A stretch of DNA of 64,000 nucleotides from Lentinula raphanica (GCA_027919835.1 JANVFP010000013.1:186001-250000); one strand, 5' to 3'; positions 10,263 through 21,147 are shown, numbered from the stretch's first letter. A program made the numbers and translations. The notes: generated by a model not told the origin, from the sequence alone.

Positions 10263-13200
10263 TGTTGCCGCGGATTGAGTTGAGTCGCAACTCGAGTTGC
10301 TTACTAAGCCAACTCAACTCGAACCAACTCGAGTTTAACCGTTCATGTAATATATATCAAAGTACCGAAAGAGCATTATCAGGCAGCGCCTGCATGTAGT
10401 GTAAGTATTAGTAGCTATGAGACTTGAGTAATGAATCAAGGTGTTTTAAGTGACTCTACGATAAGGCGCGATACCTCTCCCATTTTTCCCTCAATCAACA
10501 ACTCCCGAATTGTCTCGCTGTCGATATCTACGACACTCATGTTCCCGACTGTGCATAATCCATCCGCTTGCTCCTCGGCCATTTCTGAGCTCTTTGTAAC
10601 CCAGCTTTTTGTGAAATCCAAACGGTCGGATCGATAGATAGACTTAAGCATCTGAAGGACTTCCATCAGTACTGGCGATAGACGTGAGCGACGCGCGGAG
10701 TCAGTTTCTTTGCTAGATGAAAATGCATGCTCACAAGGTACAGCAGAAGCTTGTACCGGAAGAACATCAAGAGAAAGACGGAAGATAATGGGAAATTGTG
10801 TTTGAATGAGGGGCTGTAAGTAGGTAAGCTTTGTATCTGCGGCCTGTCCAAATATGAAGAGCTACTCACGTTATCCCAAAATCTTATCAAATCAAATGAG
10901 TGAAGCCTATCCTGGTCCGTAATGATGCCCTCCGATAGCCAAGTATTGAACTCCTTCTCAACGGACTCTCTATCCTGGAGAACTGCACGTGCCTCAATTT
11001 CTTCTGGTGAAACCTCTTCGCCATTGAGCGACCCCGATGTGGAGTGAATCGAAGCTGTAGATGACGAGCGTGAAAGTGCAGCAATAGAGGCAGAGAAATC
11101 CTCCAATGCAGCAAGGCCGGAACGTTGCGCAAGAGCAGCATCTGAGCTGCTGGAATAGGGATTCACAGCAACACGGCTCGCAGTGATTCCGACCTTCTGC
11201 TTGCGCATATCGGTCTGGTGATTCAACATCTGGAAAACATTTGGGTTAGATATACACTTCGAGGGTACAGATCTGAAGCGTACAATGTCCTTGATAGCTT
11301 CTTTTGCCTCTGTTGCATGATCCTGAGCCCAGTGCGCATCAACCCATTTGAGTTTACAGGTCGGATTAATAACTTTAACGCTGCGTCAGTGATAATCAAG
11401 GGATAGTTAACCATGCACATACACATTGCAAAGGAATACATATGCGTTGACCGACACTTATCCTGGTACTCATATATCTTCTGAAGCGCCGATTCAATTG
11501 CATGCGATAGATTTGGAAGAGCATTCTTGAGCAAACGGAGATTTGTCACCAACTGTTCATATAGTGGAAGAACAATCGCCAAGCAAGGTGTCTTTTGAGC
11601 AGAAGCGAGTTCTTGAACAAGATGAAATGTCTTGAGAAAGAATCGGATATCTGATAGCACACCGAGATCAAAAGGCTCGAGCAGTAGAGACTGAAGCTCA
11701 TCGTTCTCAGGGCTGCTGGCAATCTCCTTCACAGCCTAAGTTTGTATGTTAACAGGATCACAAAATGAGAATGGAGTGTGAGTGCCGCACCGGGTATAAT
11801 TCAAGTAAACGGTCAATCATCAAGAAAGTTGAAGACCACCGCGTATCTACATCTCGTAGGAGGACAACCTCCCTCATAAGTTCGTCATCTCCATGCGAAG
11901 ATTGCGCCCTTCGCAATGCTAAAATAGCCTCTCTGAGAGCGTCACGACGTTTTCCTGAGGAACGACTTGCATTCACGAGTTTACGAGCACACCCAATCAG
12001 ATCTTTCGATAGAGACTCGCGATAAGCCTCACTCATATCGGCGGACTGATCAGGAGATGAGAATTCAAAGATCTCGTCCAGAGTAACCTGATCAGCATCA
12101 TTGAGTTCGATCTCACCGATGCGTGAAAGTGCTGTTTTGACCGCAATGTTGATGACATGTGGAAAACAGCTGGTTATCAACGTAGAAATTAGTAAATCAC
12201 AAAAGGGAAAGGGAGATATTGACTCACCGTATGCGATTCCCATGTTCACTGAACACACCGCCTCGTGCTCGCAAACGCCGTTCCAATCCTCGCATTAGAG
12301 TACCATTGTTAGAAGCATTATCCAATGTTATCATTCCAATCTGATAGACATACGTTGATTCAATATCAGTAATAAAGCCAGTGAGTTTGCTCTGAAGAGT
12401 CCTTACCCGTTCAGTAATCCCGAGCTCATCACACACACGGAAGAAATATTCAGCCATGTTGTTGCCATCGTGCGCTCCAGGTACATGCCGGAAAGTAATG
12501 AGACGTGCTCTCATGACTAGATGACCATCGAGTCTAACCATATAGTGTGCCGTGATAGCCATGAAACCCTTAAGTACACCATTCGACCACATGTCGGATG
12601 TGAATGAGATACGGCCAAGGGAATACTATCAAATAACATCAGTATAGTTATTCAGCGTTCAAAACAAGAAACATTACTTTAAGCTCCTTCTTCATTTCAC
12701 TGAACTGCTTGTCAAATTGGTCGAATATGAGATCCATTAGTTTTGTCCGATGAGGGATGTCATCGTCAGATAGCTCCGTTCCAACGTAGAGGAGGAGATC
12801 GCGTAGCTCTTGACATTCGACGACATTGAGTGACTGTGAATGCACGTTAATGATCAAAAAGTCGCGGCGTCGTTTTCGAGAATATCGAACCTGGTCATCT
12901 GCAACTATCCAGCGTACCAAAAGTTCCGAAAACTTCGAAAATGAGAGAGGCTCATTTGTGCGGCGGAGAGACAATGAATGCTGCTGCGGATCCTCTCGTA
13001 GAAGATCCTGCCAATGCTTGAGTTTGTTCTTGATGACAAGGTCATGATACTCGTGGTAATGGTGTGTCTTGAGGTGTGTGCGGATATTGCTCGTATTGCT
13101 CGTATTATTGCGCCAGATCCCTCGGTGTGTCGAACTACAGTATAAACGATTGTTAGAACTTGTCAAGAATTGAAAAGATCGGGGCACGCACGAATTTGAA

Positions 13201-14365
13201 CACCATTTACAGATAAGCCATTCACCCTCTGATTCTTTAGGAAGATCTGAGTATATCTTGTTCGGTAGTTGATTGACTTCGGCGTCCTTGATATGAGAAG
13301 GCGCGATGAAGTACCATACATCGGTCGCACTGACGCTCGAAGGGCCCTGCGATTTTCGTATCGCCGACTTGAATACTCCATTATCGGAATAGGCGGGATG
13401 GTCAGGAATTACTCTCGTACTGGTCTGCATATCTTGAGACGGGATTGGACCTGCACCAGATGTTGTAGCTGTTTCAGTGCGAGGAAGATGGTTTTCTTGA
13501 TTGGCATTGCTGGTTCTCTGGCGTACATTTCGAGTGTGGCCTGGTGGATTGGCGTTTCTTTTCCGGGATCGTGTTCGATTGGTAGTAGATGATGTAGTTG
13601 GCAGTATCTGTGCCGAGTTGCTACCTGAAGATTGCGAGTGATTAGTCTGCGAAGGCGAATCTCTGAGGATTAATTGGCCTGGTGTATGATGAGGTGACGG
13701 ATAAGGCTGTATCCATGGTTGACCAGGATATGGAACATGATAGGGGAGGTGGTGACTACCAGTAAGATTCGGTTGTGAAGGCCATGGATACGGTGATGTG
13801 AATGAGAATGCCGCATGAGAGGAACTAGGTGTTGTGGGTGGATAATGTTGGGGAGCCAGGGGAGGAATTCTTTGTATACCAGATGGTTCCGGAGATGCTC
13901 GAGTCACTGGCTGACCCATCACTGAGGTTGGAAAAGAGGGAGATGGAGGACAGGAGAAGTCGTTGTGATCCATATGGGCATGAAAAGCTCGAAGACTAGA
14001 GAAAACTCAGACCTTAAGTAAAAATTTGTTCAGGGAAAGCGAGGATTGTATTGGCAACAGGAGATACACATATTAGCTGTCAATGTAGCTAAGGCACACT
14101 TGGAGCTAGTGGAGAGATGAAGCGAGAACGAGATTGCTTGAGGACGGACTGCTCGACGAGCAAGAAGAAACAATCAACGAAGGAACGGCGATAAGCAGAT
14201 CAGTAATTGAAGTCATAAGACATGCCAGGAGGCCGGCAAATTATAGGCACTCGCACCGAAACTCGAGTCATGTCAAACTCGAGTCAACTCAAGTTGTCGG
14301 CATTGCCAAGCCGACAACTCGAGTCCGACTCGCAACTCGAGTGGACTCAAATCGCGGCAACACTA
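10260..14365 (-). mobile_element. hAT-superfamily DNA transposon, copy 2 (inverted)
   Basis: This element is 4106 bp, the same length as copy 1, in reverse orientation, with the same TAGTGTTGCCGCG terminal repeat and ACTCGAGTT subterminal arrays. Coordinates map onto copy 1 as 17529 minus position. Every open frame I compared is identical. Its own target duplication is ATGTGGAG. It interrupts the second exon of gene C. Because each copy is flanked by its own matching duplication, no inversion by recombination between the two copies has occurred since they inserted. Confidence 0.95.
10436..13973 (-). CDS. hAT transposase (BED zinc finger, intact), copy 2
   Basis: This is the mirror image of the copy 1 gene: eight exons, 1053 predicted residues, the same BED finger, the same TSDMW and LDNASNN motifs and the same CEHAFSSS motif. 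Translated frames are identical to copy 1 throughout, so it should be equally functional. It is transcribed towards the 5' part of gene C, antisense to C. Confidence 0.9.
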
Positions 14366-14571
14366 ATGTGGAGATTCTCATCAGGCGCAATGAACCCTCG
14401 GCGGAGGTTCGGTTCCGCCATGAAGTTCAAGGCTCATCGAGTACAGAGAGTTGTGAGGATGTGTTCGAGTTCTTTCATGCGGACTCGGCCAAGAAGACTT
14501 TGCTTTGTGTTGCTATATTACAGCTTACTTTGAATGAGGAGGACAAGGAGATGTTGGATTTGTTTGTATAG
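14366..14571 (+). pseudogene. secreted-protein family copy C, 3' part
   Basis: After the second copy of the target duplication, the frame of gene C continues (EILIRRNEPSAEVRF) to the family's C-terminus (EEDKEMLDLFV) and stop. It lines up with the end of B (KDEKMLALFV). The same frame is also open upstream into the transposon end (back to about 14134), so a chimeric open frame exists, but it has no ATG. Confidence 0.8.
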
Positions 14572-14689
14572 AACTGTCAAGGTTAGTAGTACGGCGCCCT
14601 ATTATCCGTCTCTCTCTTTCCTAGTTACGAACTTGGGACGTTTCGTATTTACTATTCGTATTGTTCTCGCTTCGATCTAGCAAATTATC

Positions 14690-14960
14690 AGCAGGGCTCG
14701 GAGCCTGGGGTGAGCCTCAAGTTGTCGGGTTCGTTTTTTGAGGCTACGTTGAACCTCTAAGTATTTGACTGAGGAGGACGAGAAGATGTTGGGTAAGTTA
14801 TATCTACTATAATTTGAATGACTCGGAGGACAAGAAGAAGTTGACTTTGTTTATGTAGAGCTGTCAGGGCTTGAGCCTTGTATGCCGCCCCAGTCAGACG
14901 CTCTTTCCCGATGGGGGACGTTTTGATGATACTACAGTCTGTTCTCGCTTCGTTCCCAGC
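14690..14960 (+). pseudogene. decayed 3' fragments of the secreted-protein family
   Basis: Two fragments follow gene C. Near 14698-14795 is a stretch like B's CAAGTTGTCGGGTTCGTTTT..GAGGCTACG..GAGGACGAGAAGATGTTGG. Near 14817-14960 is another C-terminal end (ACTTTGTTTATGTAG), followed by the flank GAGCTGTCAGGG..GCCGCCCCAGTC and a repeat of TGTTCTCGCTTCG. They look like partial tandem duplicates of the gene end plus its flank, now without a usable frame. Confidence 0.6.
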
Positions 14961-15236
14961 AAGTACAGTGTAGACCTCGACAGTTGTATTATAACTTGTG
15001 TAAATCGTACCAAGTACTTGTTCGACATACTCCTAATTCAAGCTTCAAGCTTCCCAAGGCTCATCGAAACTCTAGATTGAGTGCAACGACTGTCTTGCAA
15101 TTCTCAAGCTACGAGTATGACTTGGGAGACTACATCGAAACTACGTATAACCCACAAGTATCGTCCAAGCCCACAATTGGGAAAATACACATATATTTAT
15201 CGGTTTTGATGTACGAGTTTGGGAAAAAAAAAAAGA

Positions 15237-15259
15237 AAGAGAGAGAGAGAGAGAGAGAG
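15237..15259. repeat. (GA)n microsatellite
   Basis: About eleven GA units follow an A-rich run. It lies just beyond the probable stop of the SmD1 gene, on whose strand it is (CT)n. Confidence 0.9.
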
Positions 15260-15285
15260 GTACAACCCTCCAAACAAAAACCCTC

Positions 15286-15871
15286 TTAAAACCCCCTTCC
15301 CCTTCCCCTCCCTCTCCCCCTTCCCCTCCCACGATCCCCACCTCTCCCCCCTCTCCCCCAGGTCCGCCTCTCCCCCTCTCCCTCCAACACCCCCGCACCC
15401 CCACACCCGCCGCCTCTCCCCTCCTCCCCTTCGGCTTCGGCGCATCATCGACCAAGAGCGTATCGAGCGGCACCGCATCGGGAAGGACAAAGTACCGGAT
15501 ATTGTTGCCCCGGATGGAGAGGGTGTCGAGCGAGACAGGCTCCCGGGTTCTCGTGCTCAGTTTCACGGTTTTGAGGTGGGTGTTCATTTGCATGTCGACG
15601 CCGGTGATGGTGCCGTGGACGACGGAGCCGTTCTTGAGCTCGACCGTGACGGTCTCGTTGTTGAGTTTCATGAGGAATCTGGACAAGTACCGAGGCGAAA
15701 ACGTTGTTTGGGAAGATGTTGATGAGGGACGTGGCCAATCGTGTTTTTGTGTTTTTTTGTGGAAGTCACGGTTGCATGAACGAGTTAGTAGATAGTTTGA
15801 GGGTTGTCAAGTGAGTACACGATCAGGAAATCGATATAGCAAGCCAGAGAAACTCACCGTACGAGCTTCAT
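15286..15871 (-). CDS. snRNP core protein SmD1, apparent frameshift in RG tail
   Basis: Exon 1 (15858-15871) encodes MKLVR across the splice and exon 2 starts at 15678. The Sm fold is complete: [33 protein letters not shown], then the Sm2 motif [15 protein letters not shown]. SmD1 is part of the heptameric Sm ring on spliceosomal U snRNAs. The family normally ends in an RG-repeat tail that is arginine-methylated. Here the frame turns Gly/Glu-rich after GRGGP and would run into the (CT)n microsatellite and stop only near 15141. The adjacent frame encodes [18 protein letters not shown] and a stop at 15286. One extra G in the run near 15355-15360 would join them. So it is either a real tail loss or a homopolymer sequencing error; an intron is unlikely because the strand is almost pure purine here. 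It is divergent from the Asn-tRNA synthetase. Confidence 0.88.
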
Positions 15872-16135
15872 CTTTTCAAAACCTGTATAATCTCTTGTTC
15901 ACAAAGTTACTTTCCTCTTTCAATTCGCTCTTGTCGCTCTCTTTACGATCGAAGATCACAACCTAGGAATCAGGATCACCCTGATAAAGGCCTCTCTCGG
16001 AAGCAGTTGATACAGACAGACAGTGGCAGCAGCAGCAGATCCAAAGTCAACGACGAGCGGGATTCGTTCCTCGTTCGGGCGATGAGATCAAGTTTTGAAG
16101 GGAAGTCTACGAAACGAAAAAAAACGCGTTCCCTG

Positions 16136-16150
16136 AAACCCTAACCCTAT
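16136..16150. promoter_or_regulatory. telo-box-like motif between SmD1 and AsnRS
   Basis: AAACCCTAACCCTAT contains two CCCTAA telomere-type units. It lies in the 400-bp divergent promoter region, about 265 bp from the SmD1 start and 125 bp from the proposed AsnRS start. Such boxes are known upstream of translation and RNA-processing genes in several eukaryotes. Function here is inference. Confidence 0.4.
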
Positions 16151-16273
16151 CCCATAGGCGGTTAAGTTTCCCACGATAAGATATGTAGTATCCTTTGATT
16201 CCAATTTCCCGGAAGTTCGAGGCAAGTTAATTCTTTCGGTCTCTTCTGGGTTTTTCTCGTTGTACTTGGGTTA

Positions 16274-18493
16274 ATGGGACTCGGACGAGGGACACTTGTG
16301 AGACTAAGGACGGGCTGCTCTCCTCGCTGCCTCCCTTCTCCTTCTCCTCAGCTAAACGTTCTCCTCCACCGACGTCCAGCTCGAGGATCACCCAGCCTTT
16401 ACCTTTGTCTCTCCCGACCAACACGAGATTATGGACGAGGGTACGCGACGGCTCCCAGGTCACAAGCATTGCAAAGGTCGCTTGCCGGGTCACATAAGCT
16501 GCCCAGGCTACGTGGACTCCCGAGGACGATTGAGGAGGTATTGGAGGAAGGTATGGCTTAGTCCTCTTCATCTCTTCGTGTCCGTCTTTAATCTGCTCGT
16601 TCTTCTGTCTCTGCTGCGCGTGTTGGTCTATTCGATTTGTTTTGAACGCGTTCGATGTTCATTCGCGTATATTCTATTCTACTTATATTTCTCTATTTCA
16701 ATCTCATTCTCTATCACTCACTCACTAGCACCGACTGATCATGCACCACAGGCCTAGACTGCTCTTCCTCCTCAAAAACGATAACGCTCACCGGCCACGT
16801 GCACTCGATCCGTCGTCAAAAACGCAGCACGTTCCTCTCGCTCTCTGACGGAAGCTCGGATAGGACGATCCAGGTCGTTCTCAGACACGCGCCTGGGCCA
16901 GCTCAACTCCAGAAGGAGGTCAGAGACACCCTGAAAGAAATCTCATTCGGCTCTGCGATCCAGATCACAGGAAACCTCGTACAGAGCCAAGGACCTGGGC
17001 AGGATATTGACGTCCTTCTCGATCTTTCTCATTCGAGTGCTGGAATACATATTCTGGGAACATGCGATTCTACAACGTATCCTCTACAACCCAAGAACTC
17101 TACCCGACTCCCTTCCTCCTCCCCAACCACCCAAGGCCACTCCCTCTCCCACCTCCGCTCCCACCTCCACCTCCGCCTCCGCACCGCCTCCCTCCAACAC
17201 ACCCTCCGGCTCCGCGCACTCACCAAACACATCCTCGAGTCCTACCTCTCCTCACCATCCCGCCGCTTCCTCTCCGTCCACACCCCAATTCTGACCGGGA
17301 TCGACGCAGAGGGTGGGGGGGAGAGTTTCGTCGTGTGTGCGGGAGACCAAGGAGAAGGGGAATCATTCTTCAACGCCCCTGCGTACCTCACCGTATCTTC
17401 CCAGCTCCATCTCGAGGCCTTCCAGGCTTCGCTCGGCAGAGTCTACACCCTCTCGCCGTGTTTTAGAGCCGAGCGTAGTCTGACCGGCAGACATCTGTCC
17501 GAGTTTTGGATGTTGGAGTGTGAGTGGGCGCTAGGAGGAGGAGGGGTGGAGGATTTATGTGAATTCGTGGAGGATATGGTGAGGTATACGATAAAAGAGG
17601 TGGTGTTTCCTGAACATGTGGGAGGAGAATCCGAACTCTACCACACCGCATTCGACCCCCTGCCCTGGCCCAGGATCACCTACACCTCAGCCATAAAAAT
17701 CCTACAAGACCAGTCTCTCCAACACTCCCTCTCCCAACCCCAACCTCTCTTCCAGCACCCACCCACTTGGGGTCTCCCTCTCCAATCCGAACACGAAAAA
17801 TACCTCACAGACGTGTACTTTCCCCCTCTCCAGAACCAACACCGTCGTCTACCCATCTTCGTGGTGGACTACCCGAGGAGCGTGAAGCCGTTTTATATGC
17901 GGGTCAACGACGTTGAAGGCATTGAACGGGCGAATGAAGCTAATGAGGCTCAAACCGTAGCATGCTTCGATCTCCTCGTTCCGGGCGTAGGCGAGCTCGC
18001 GGGCGGAAGTGTTCGAGAGGAACGATATGAGATTCTGAAACAAAGTATGGAACGTGCCGGGCTCCTTTCCCCTTCTCCATCCCCATACCCATCGCCCTCG
18101 CCCTCTTCTTCCCCGTCCAGCTCATCCCCATCTTCCCCTTCATCCCCAGAGACCCAGAACGAGGAATCAAAAACGCCACCGCACGGCTCAGAGGAACGAT
18201 CCCGGTACGAATGGTACCTCGATCTCCGAAAGTACGGCTCGATCCCACACGGCGGGTTCGGACTCGGGTTCGAGAGGCTCATCGCGTGGTTGGTCGCTGG
18301 GACGGAGGCTTCCGGGCCTTCCGGTGCTAGTGTGTCTGGGGCTGGGGCTAGCACTGCGAGTGGTGCTGGTGCTGGTTCCGAGGAGAACGGAGGGAAGAGA
18401 GAGAACGGAGGGAATGTCGGAGAAGTAGGAGAGGTAGGCAACATCCGAGAGATGATCGGTATGCCGAGGTGGAAGGGCAGGATGGCGTTGTGA
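16274..18493 (+). CDS. asparaginyl-tRNA synthetase, class II, organellar type
   Basis: This enzyme charges tRNA-Asn with asparagine, probably in mitochondria. The core exon (16752-18493) has the OB-fold region (ITLTGHVHSIRRQKRSTFLS), motif 2 (FRAERSLTGRHLSEFWMLE), the KPFYMRVND segment, motif 3 (GFGLGFERL) and the C-terminus IREMIGMPRW. An in-frame stop just upstream and the lack of an ATG require an earlier exon. I propose 16274-16550 joined by a 201-nt intron (16551-16751): the phases match and it gives LPRTIEEVLEEGLD before the OB fold, for about 672 residues with an Arg/Ser-rich, presequence-like start. That exon is the least certain part. Two low-complexity insertions interrupt the catalytic domain: a Ser/Pro stretch (about 18067-18150) and an Ala/Gly/Ser/Glu stretch (about 18304-18435) after motif 3. 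Confidence 0.85.
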
Positions 18494-19089
18494 GTTCTCC
18501 TAGGTGTCCCTGCATCACGATTGAGTCAAGTATGGGGAAAGGGGGCGGGGGGACAATCGATAATCAAAAAACCCCAACTCGACTTTCCAAACCATCAAGC
18601 TCACTGCGAAACTTGAAAATTCAAAAAGGAGTATGCTTCGACTGTATATCGTAATGATATGCTGCTATAGAGCAGTTGGAGGACGTTAAGTAGAGGATAT
18701 TAGAAACGGATAGATAGAGGACGTAGATTATAATGTCTACTTCTCATCGATATACTCCGACTCAAATCTGTATTTACAGTTGGAATAGATGTAGTTAGCC
18801 TTGTTTAATGATTATCGACGCACCACCACTCTTTCTTGGATTTAATGTGTACTAATAATAATATCCCTCCGAGACTCAACAGGCTCCGTCGATCTTTTGC
18901 TAATCTTTTGCACACTGCGATACAAAAACAATCCCATTGGGTCGATTTCTAGAATTGACATATGCCAGTACACATTTGCTTCGATTTCATCCTCTTCAAT
19001 AACAGTCAGTATCTCAAGTTCCCTAATGCTCAGTGTCAAGACTAATGTCCACTTTTCCGGCAAGGTCGGGGATATAAGTCGCTGGTCCC
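18494..19089. other. intergenic; possible alternative 3' exon on the minus strand
   Basis: There is no independent gene. A minus-strand frame (18842-19093) of protein-like composition continues past the stop of the next gene. It could be an alternative C-terminus if the splice acceptor shifted by a few bases, but it lacks its own ATG. Confidence 0.3.
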
Positions 19090-20701
19090 TCAAAAGCCGA
19101 TGAACACGCCTTTGGGCTTTCCGTATTTGCGAATGTCTTCATCCACCAACTCATTGAAGGCACTGAATGATCTTAGTTCAGTGGTTATCCTAGAAGTGTA
19201 ATACATGTGGTCCACTTACGACTCTATATCCTCTCGACTCTTAGGCATCTCACTGTCGAAGCCCATGAGCTCTGCGATTTTTTCGTCGACCAAAGGCCAA
19301 AATCCGCGTTGTTTGATTTCTTGACCGTTGGAGACAAGCTCATCATTAACGACCTTCCTCTGCGGAAGATGAGTACAATAAGCCACACTATATGATGTAA
19401 CACAGAGGACTGAACATACGATGAGTGCGATGCGTTGGATCAGAGCCAGAGTAATGGGTATGCTGGTTGAGTTACCGATCAACGTTCGAGCAAGCGTTCC
19501 GATGTCCTTGAGGTCTTGGTCCTCATCCCCATTAGTGGTAGCGGCCTTGACAATCTAGTCAAAGATTAGCGAGACATCGAGTACCAGTCTAAAATATGCA
19601 GCGGGTACCGTGACATACTTCACTTTTCCAGCGCGAGCGTTCTAGAGTGAAAGTCTCTGCAAGGTATTTCTTCAATCCACCCCCGTCATCATCTGGAAGG
19701 CCTCGGATCCGCTCAGCACGCATGGCATTCTGTGAACAAAGTAATTTTTGGTACCAACTCGAAGAACGTTATACATACAATGATAATCTGTTCACGATCC
19801 CCTTTGATATAACATGTCGTAGTTGGAGCCAGCAGGTATCCTTTAACACGTTCGCGCAAGATTTTCTGTACGAAACGCAGGAGTTGGTACATGATACAAC
19901 TTTGAATATATATGTGATATACCTTGAGGGACGAGGTCTTCAAGCTTTCGTTCAAATTGTCCGATCTCTGTTGAAGGCCCAAGAGATTCACTACGAAGGA
20001 AATTGCAAGACGGTCAGCAAGGGTATGAACCTGCATAATGTTACAATGTATCAGTGATGAGTCAGTGTTTCGAATATTCTGCAAAAGCGCACTTGCTGGT
20101 AAAGCCTCCAAAAGTCCTTCGATTCATCTGTTGCGTTTTGAAGTTGGCGGCTGAGTGCTTCGAGGACGGCGGGGCTAATTTCCAGGTTCGTATTGGGTGA
20201 GTTAGGATGATGATTCATGTTGCCAGTACTATTGGAGTCGATTCCGGCTTGAAAGTTGGTAACATCGACTCCTGATAGTGAGGAACTCGTCAACTCTGTC
20301 TCAATGTTACTAAAGAAAAGAAGACGAACTTGGCAGGAATTGTGACCGGGACATGGACCATGATAGTTCGGCGGACATGGGCACCACTTTGTGAAGACAA
20401 TGATAGAGTTTTGTAGAACTTGAAGAAGAGACTGGATCCTAAGAGCAAGTTGCCATGGAGGGCAAGAAGACGAGCTCTTTATACATGAGCAGTAACAATG
20501 GTTTGTCATTAAATCTCCAACGACGTGCTAACGATGTCGTCGTGTGCAATCCAATGGCCAGGGTCTTCGGATCTCTTTTAGTCTGCCCATCAGCCGGATG
20601 CCCTTTTCGATTTGGATACATTCCACACTGATCATCTATACATACGGTTCGACCTTGAGGGAATCACAGCCAAAAGTGAGCATGGGTTCGACATCGGACA
20701 T
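19090..20701 (-). CDS. unrecognised multi-exon protein
   Basis: Exons with matching phases are 20093 upward, 19923-20030, 19796-19840 (only 15 codons), 19619-19729, 19420-19554, 19220-19359 and 19090-19162. They give a continuous protein including YQQVHTLADRLAISFVVNLL, NAMRAERIRGLPDDDGGG, TLERSRWKSE, ARTLIGNSTSIPITLALIQR, KQRGFWPLVDEKIAELMG and a C-terminus KYGKPKGVFIGF. The 5' end is unsure; a likely ATG is at 20701, with two more short introns before a cysteine-rich stretch (TKWCPCPPNYHGPCPGHNSC). Apart from that Cys cluster I see helical, charged sequence and no membrane segment. I do not recognise the family. Confidence 0.6.
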
Positions 20702-21147
20702 CGGTGACACATTGAGAACAAGTCAAGAAATAAGAAAATATAGAAAGATATGTCCTCTGATAACCCACCAAATACGCCCCTACAAACTTTTCAAGCTTGA
20801 GCTTGAGTACTGGAGTTTGCTGTTCGAAACCTGGATTCACCTCGTTGGGGATTGTCGTTGGGACTGATTACACTCTGATCAAAGGGCCAAACTGATCATT
20901 AATACATTAACCTTGAAGACGAGTCGTTCTAAGCGTTCAGCGCTGGTTTGAACTTCCGAATCGTCTACTCCGTCGAGACCTTCGAACTTACCAAAAATCA
21001 ATCGCCCTCATTGATTCTACTTGACATCAATACTATGAATCTCAAATTTCAGTCGAAAGCTCACAGCAAGCTGTTCACACAGACATCATCACTAACATAC
21101 ACGTCCAATAGCTTTTCCCAATCCCCCACTCCCAACTAACCTCCTCA
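20702..21147. other. intergenic, nothing recognised
   Basis: This is the promoter side of the unrecognised protein and the 3' side of the zinc transporter, both on the minus strand. It holds no convincing coding or repeat signal. Confidence 0.4.

Noticed and set aside
15290..15430. Polypyrimidine tract as a triplex/H-DNA regulatory element
   Set aside because: The tract is explained as the complement of the RG-repeat tail of SmD1.
15219..15722. 167-codon plus-strand frame rich in Pro/Arg
   Set aside because: It is antisense to SmD1; its Pro runs come from the complement of the G-rich RG tail.
16227..16571. 114-codon minus-strand frame with natural composition
   Set aside because: It overlaps the proposed first exon of AsnRS. 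The plus-strand exon is needed to supply a start and joins in phase, while the minus frame shows no family motif. Some doubt remains.
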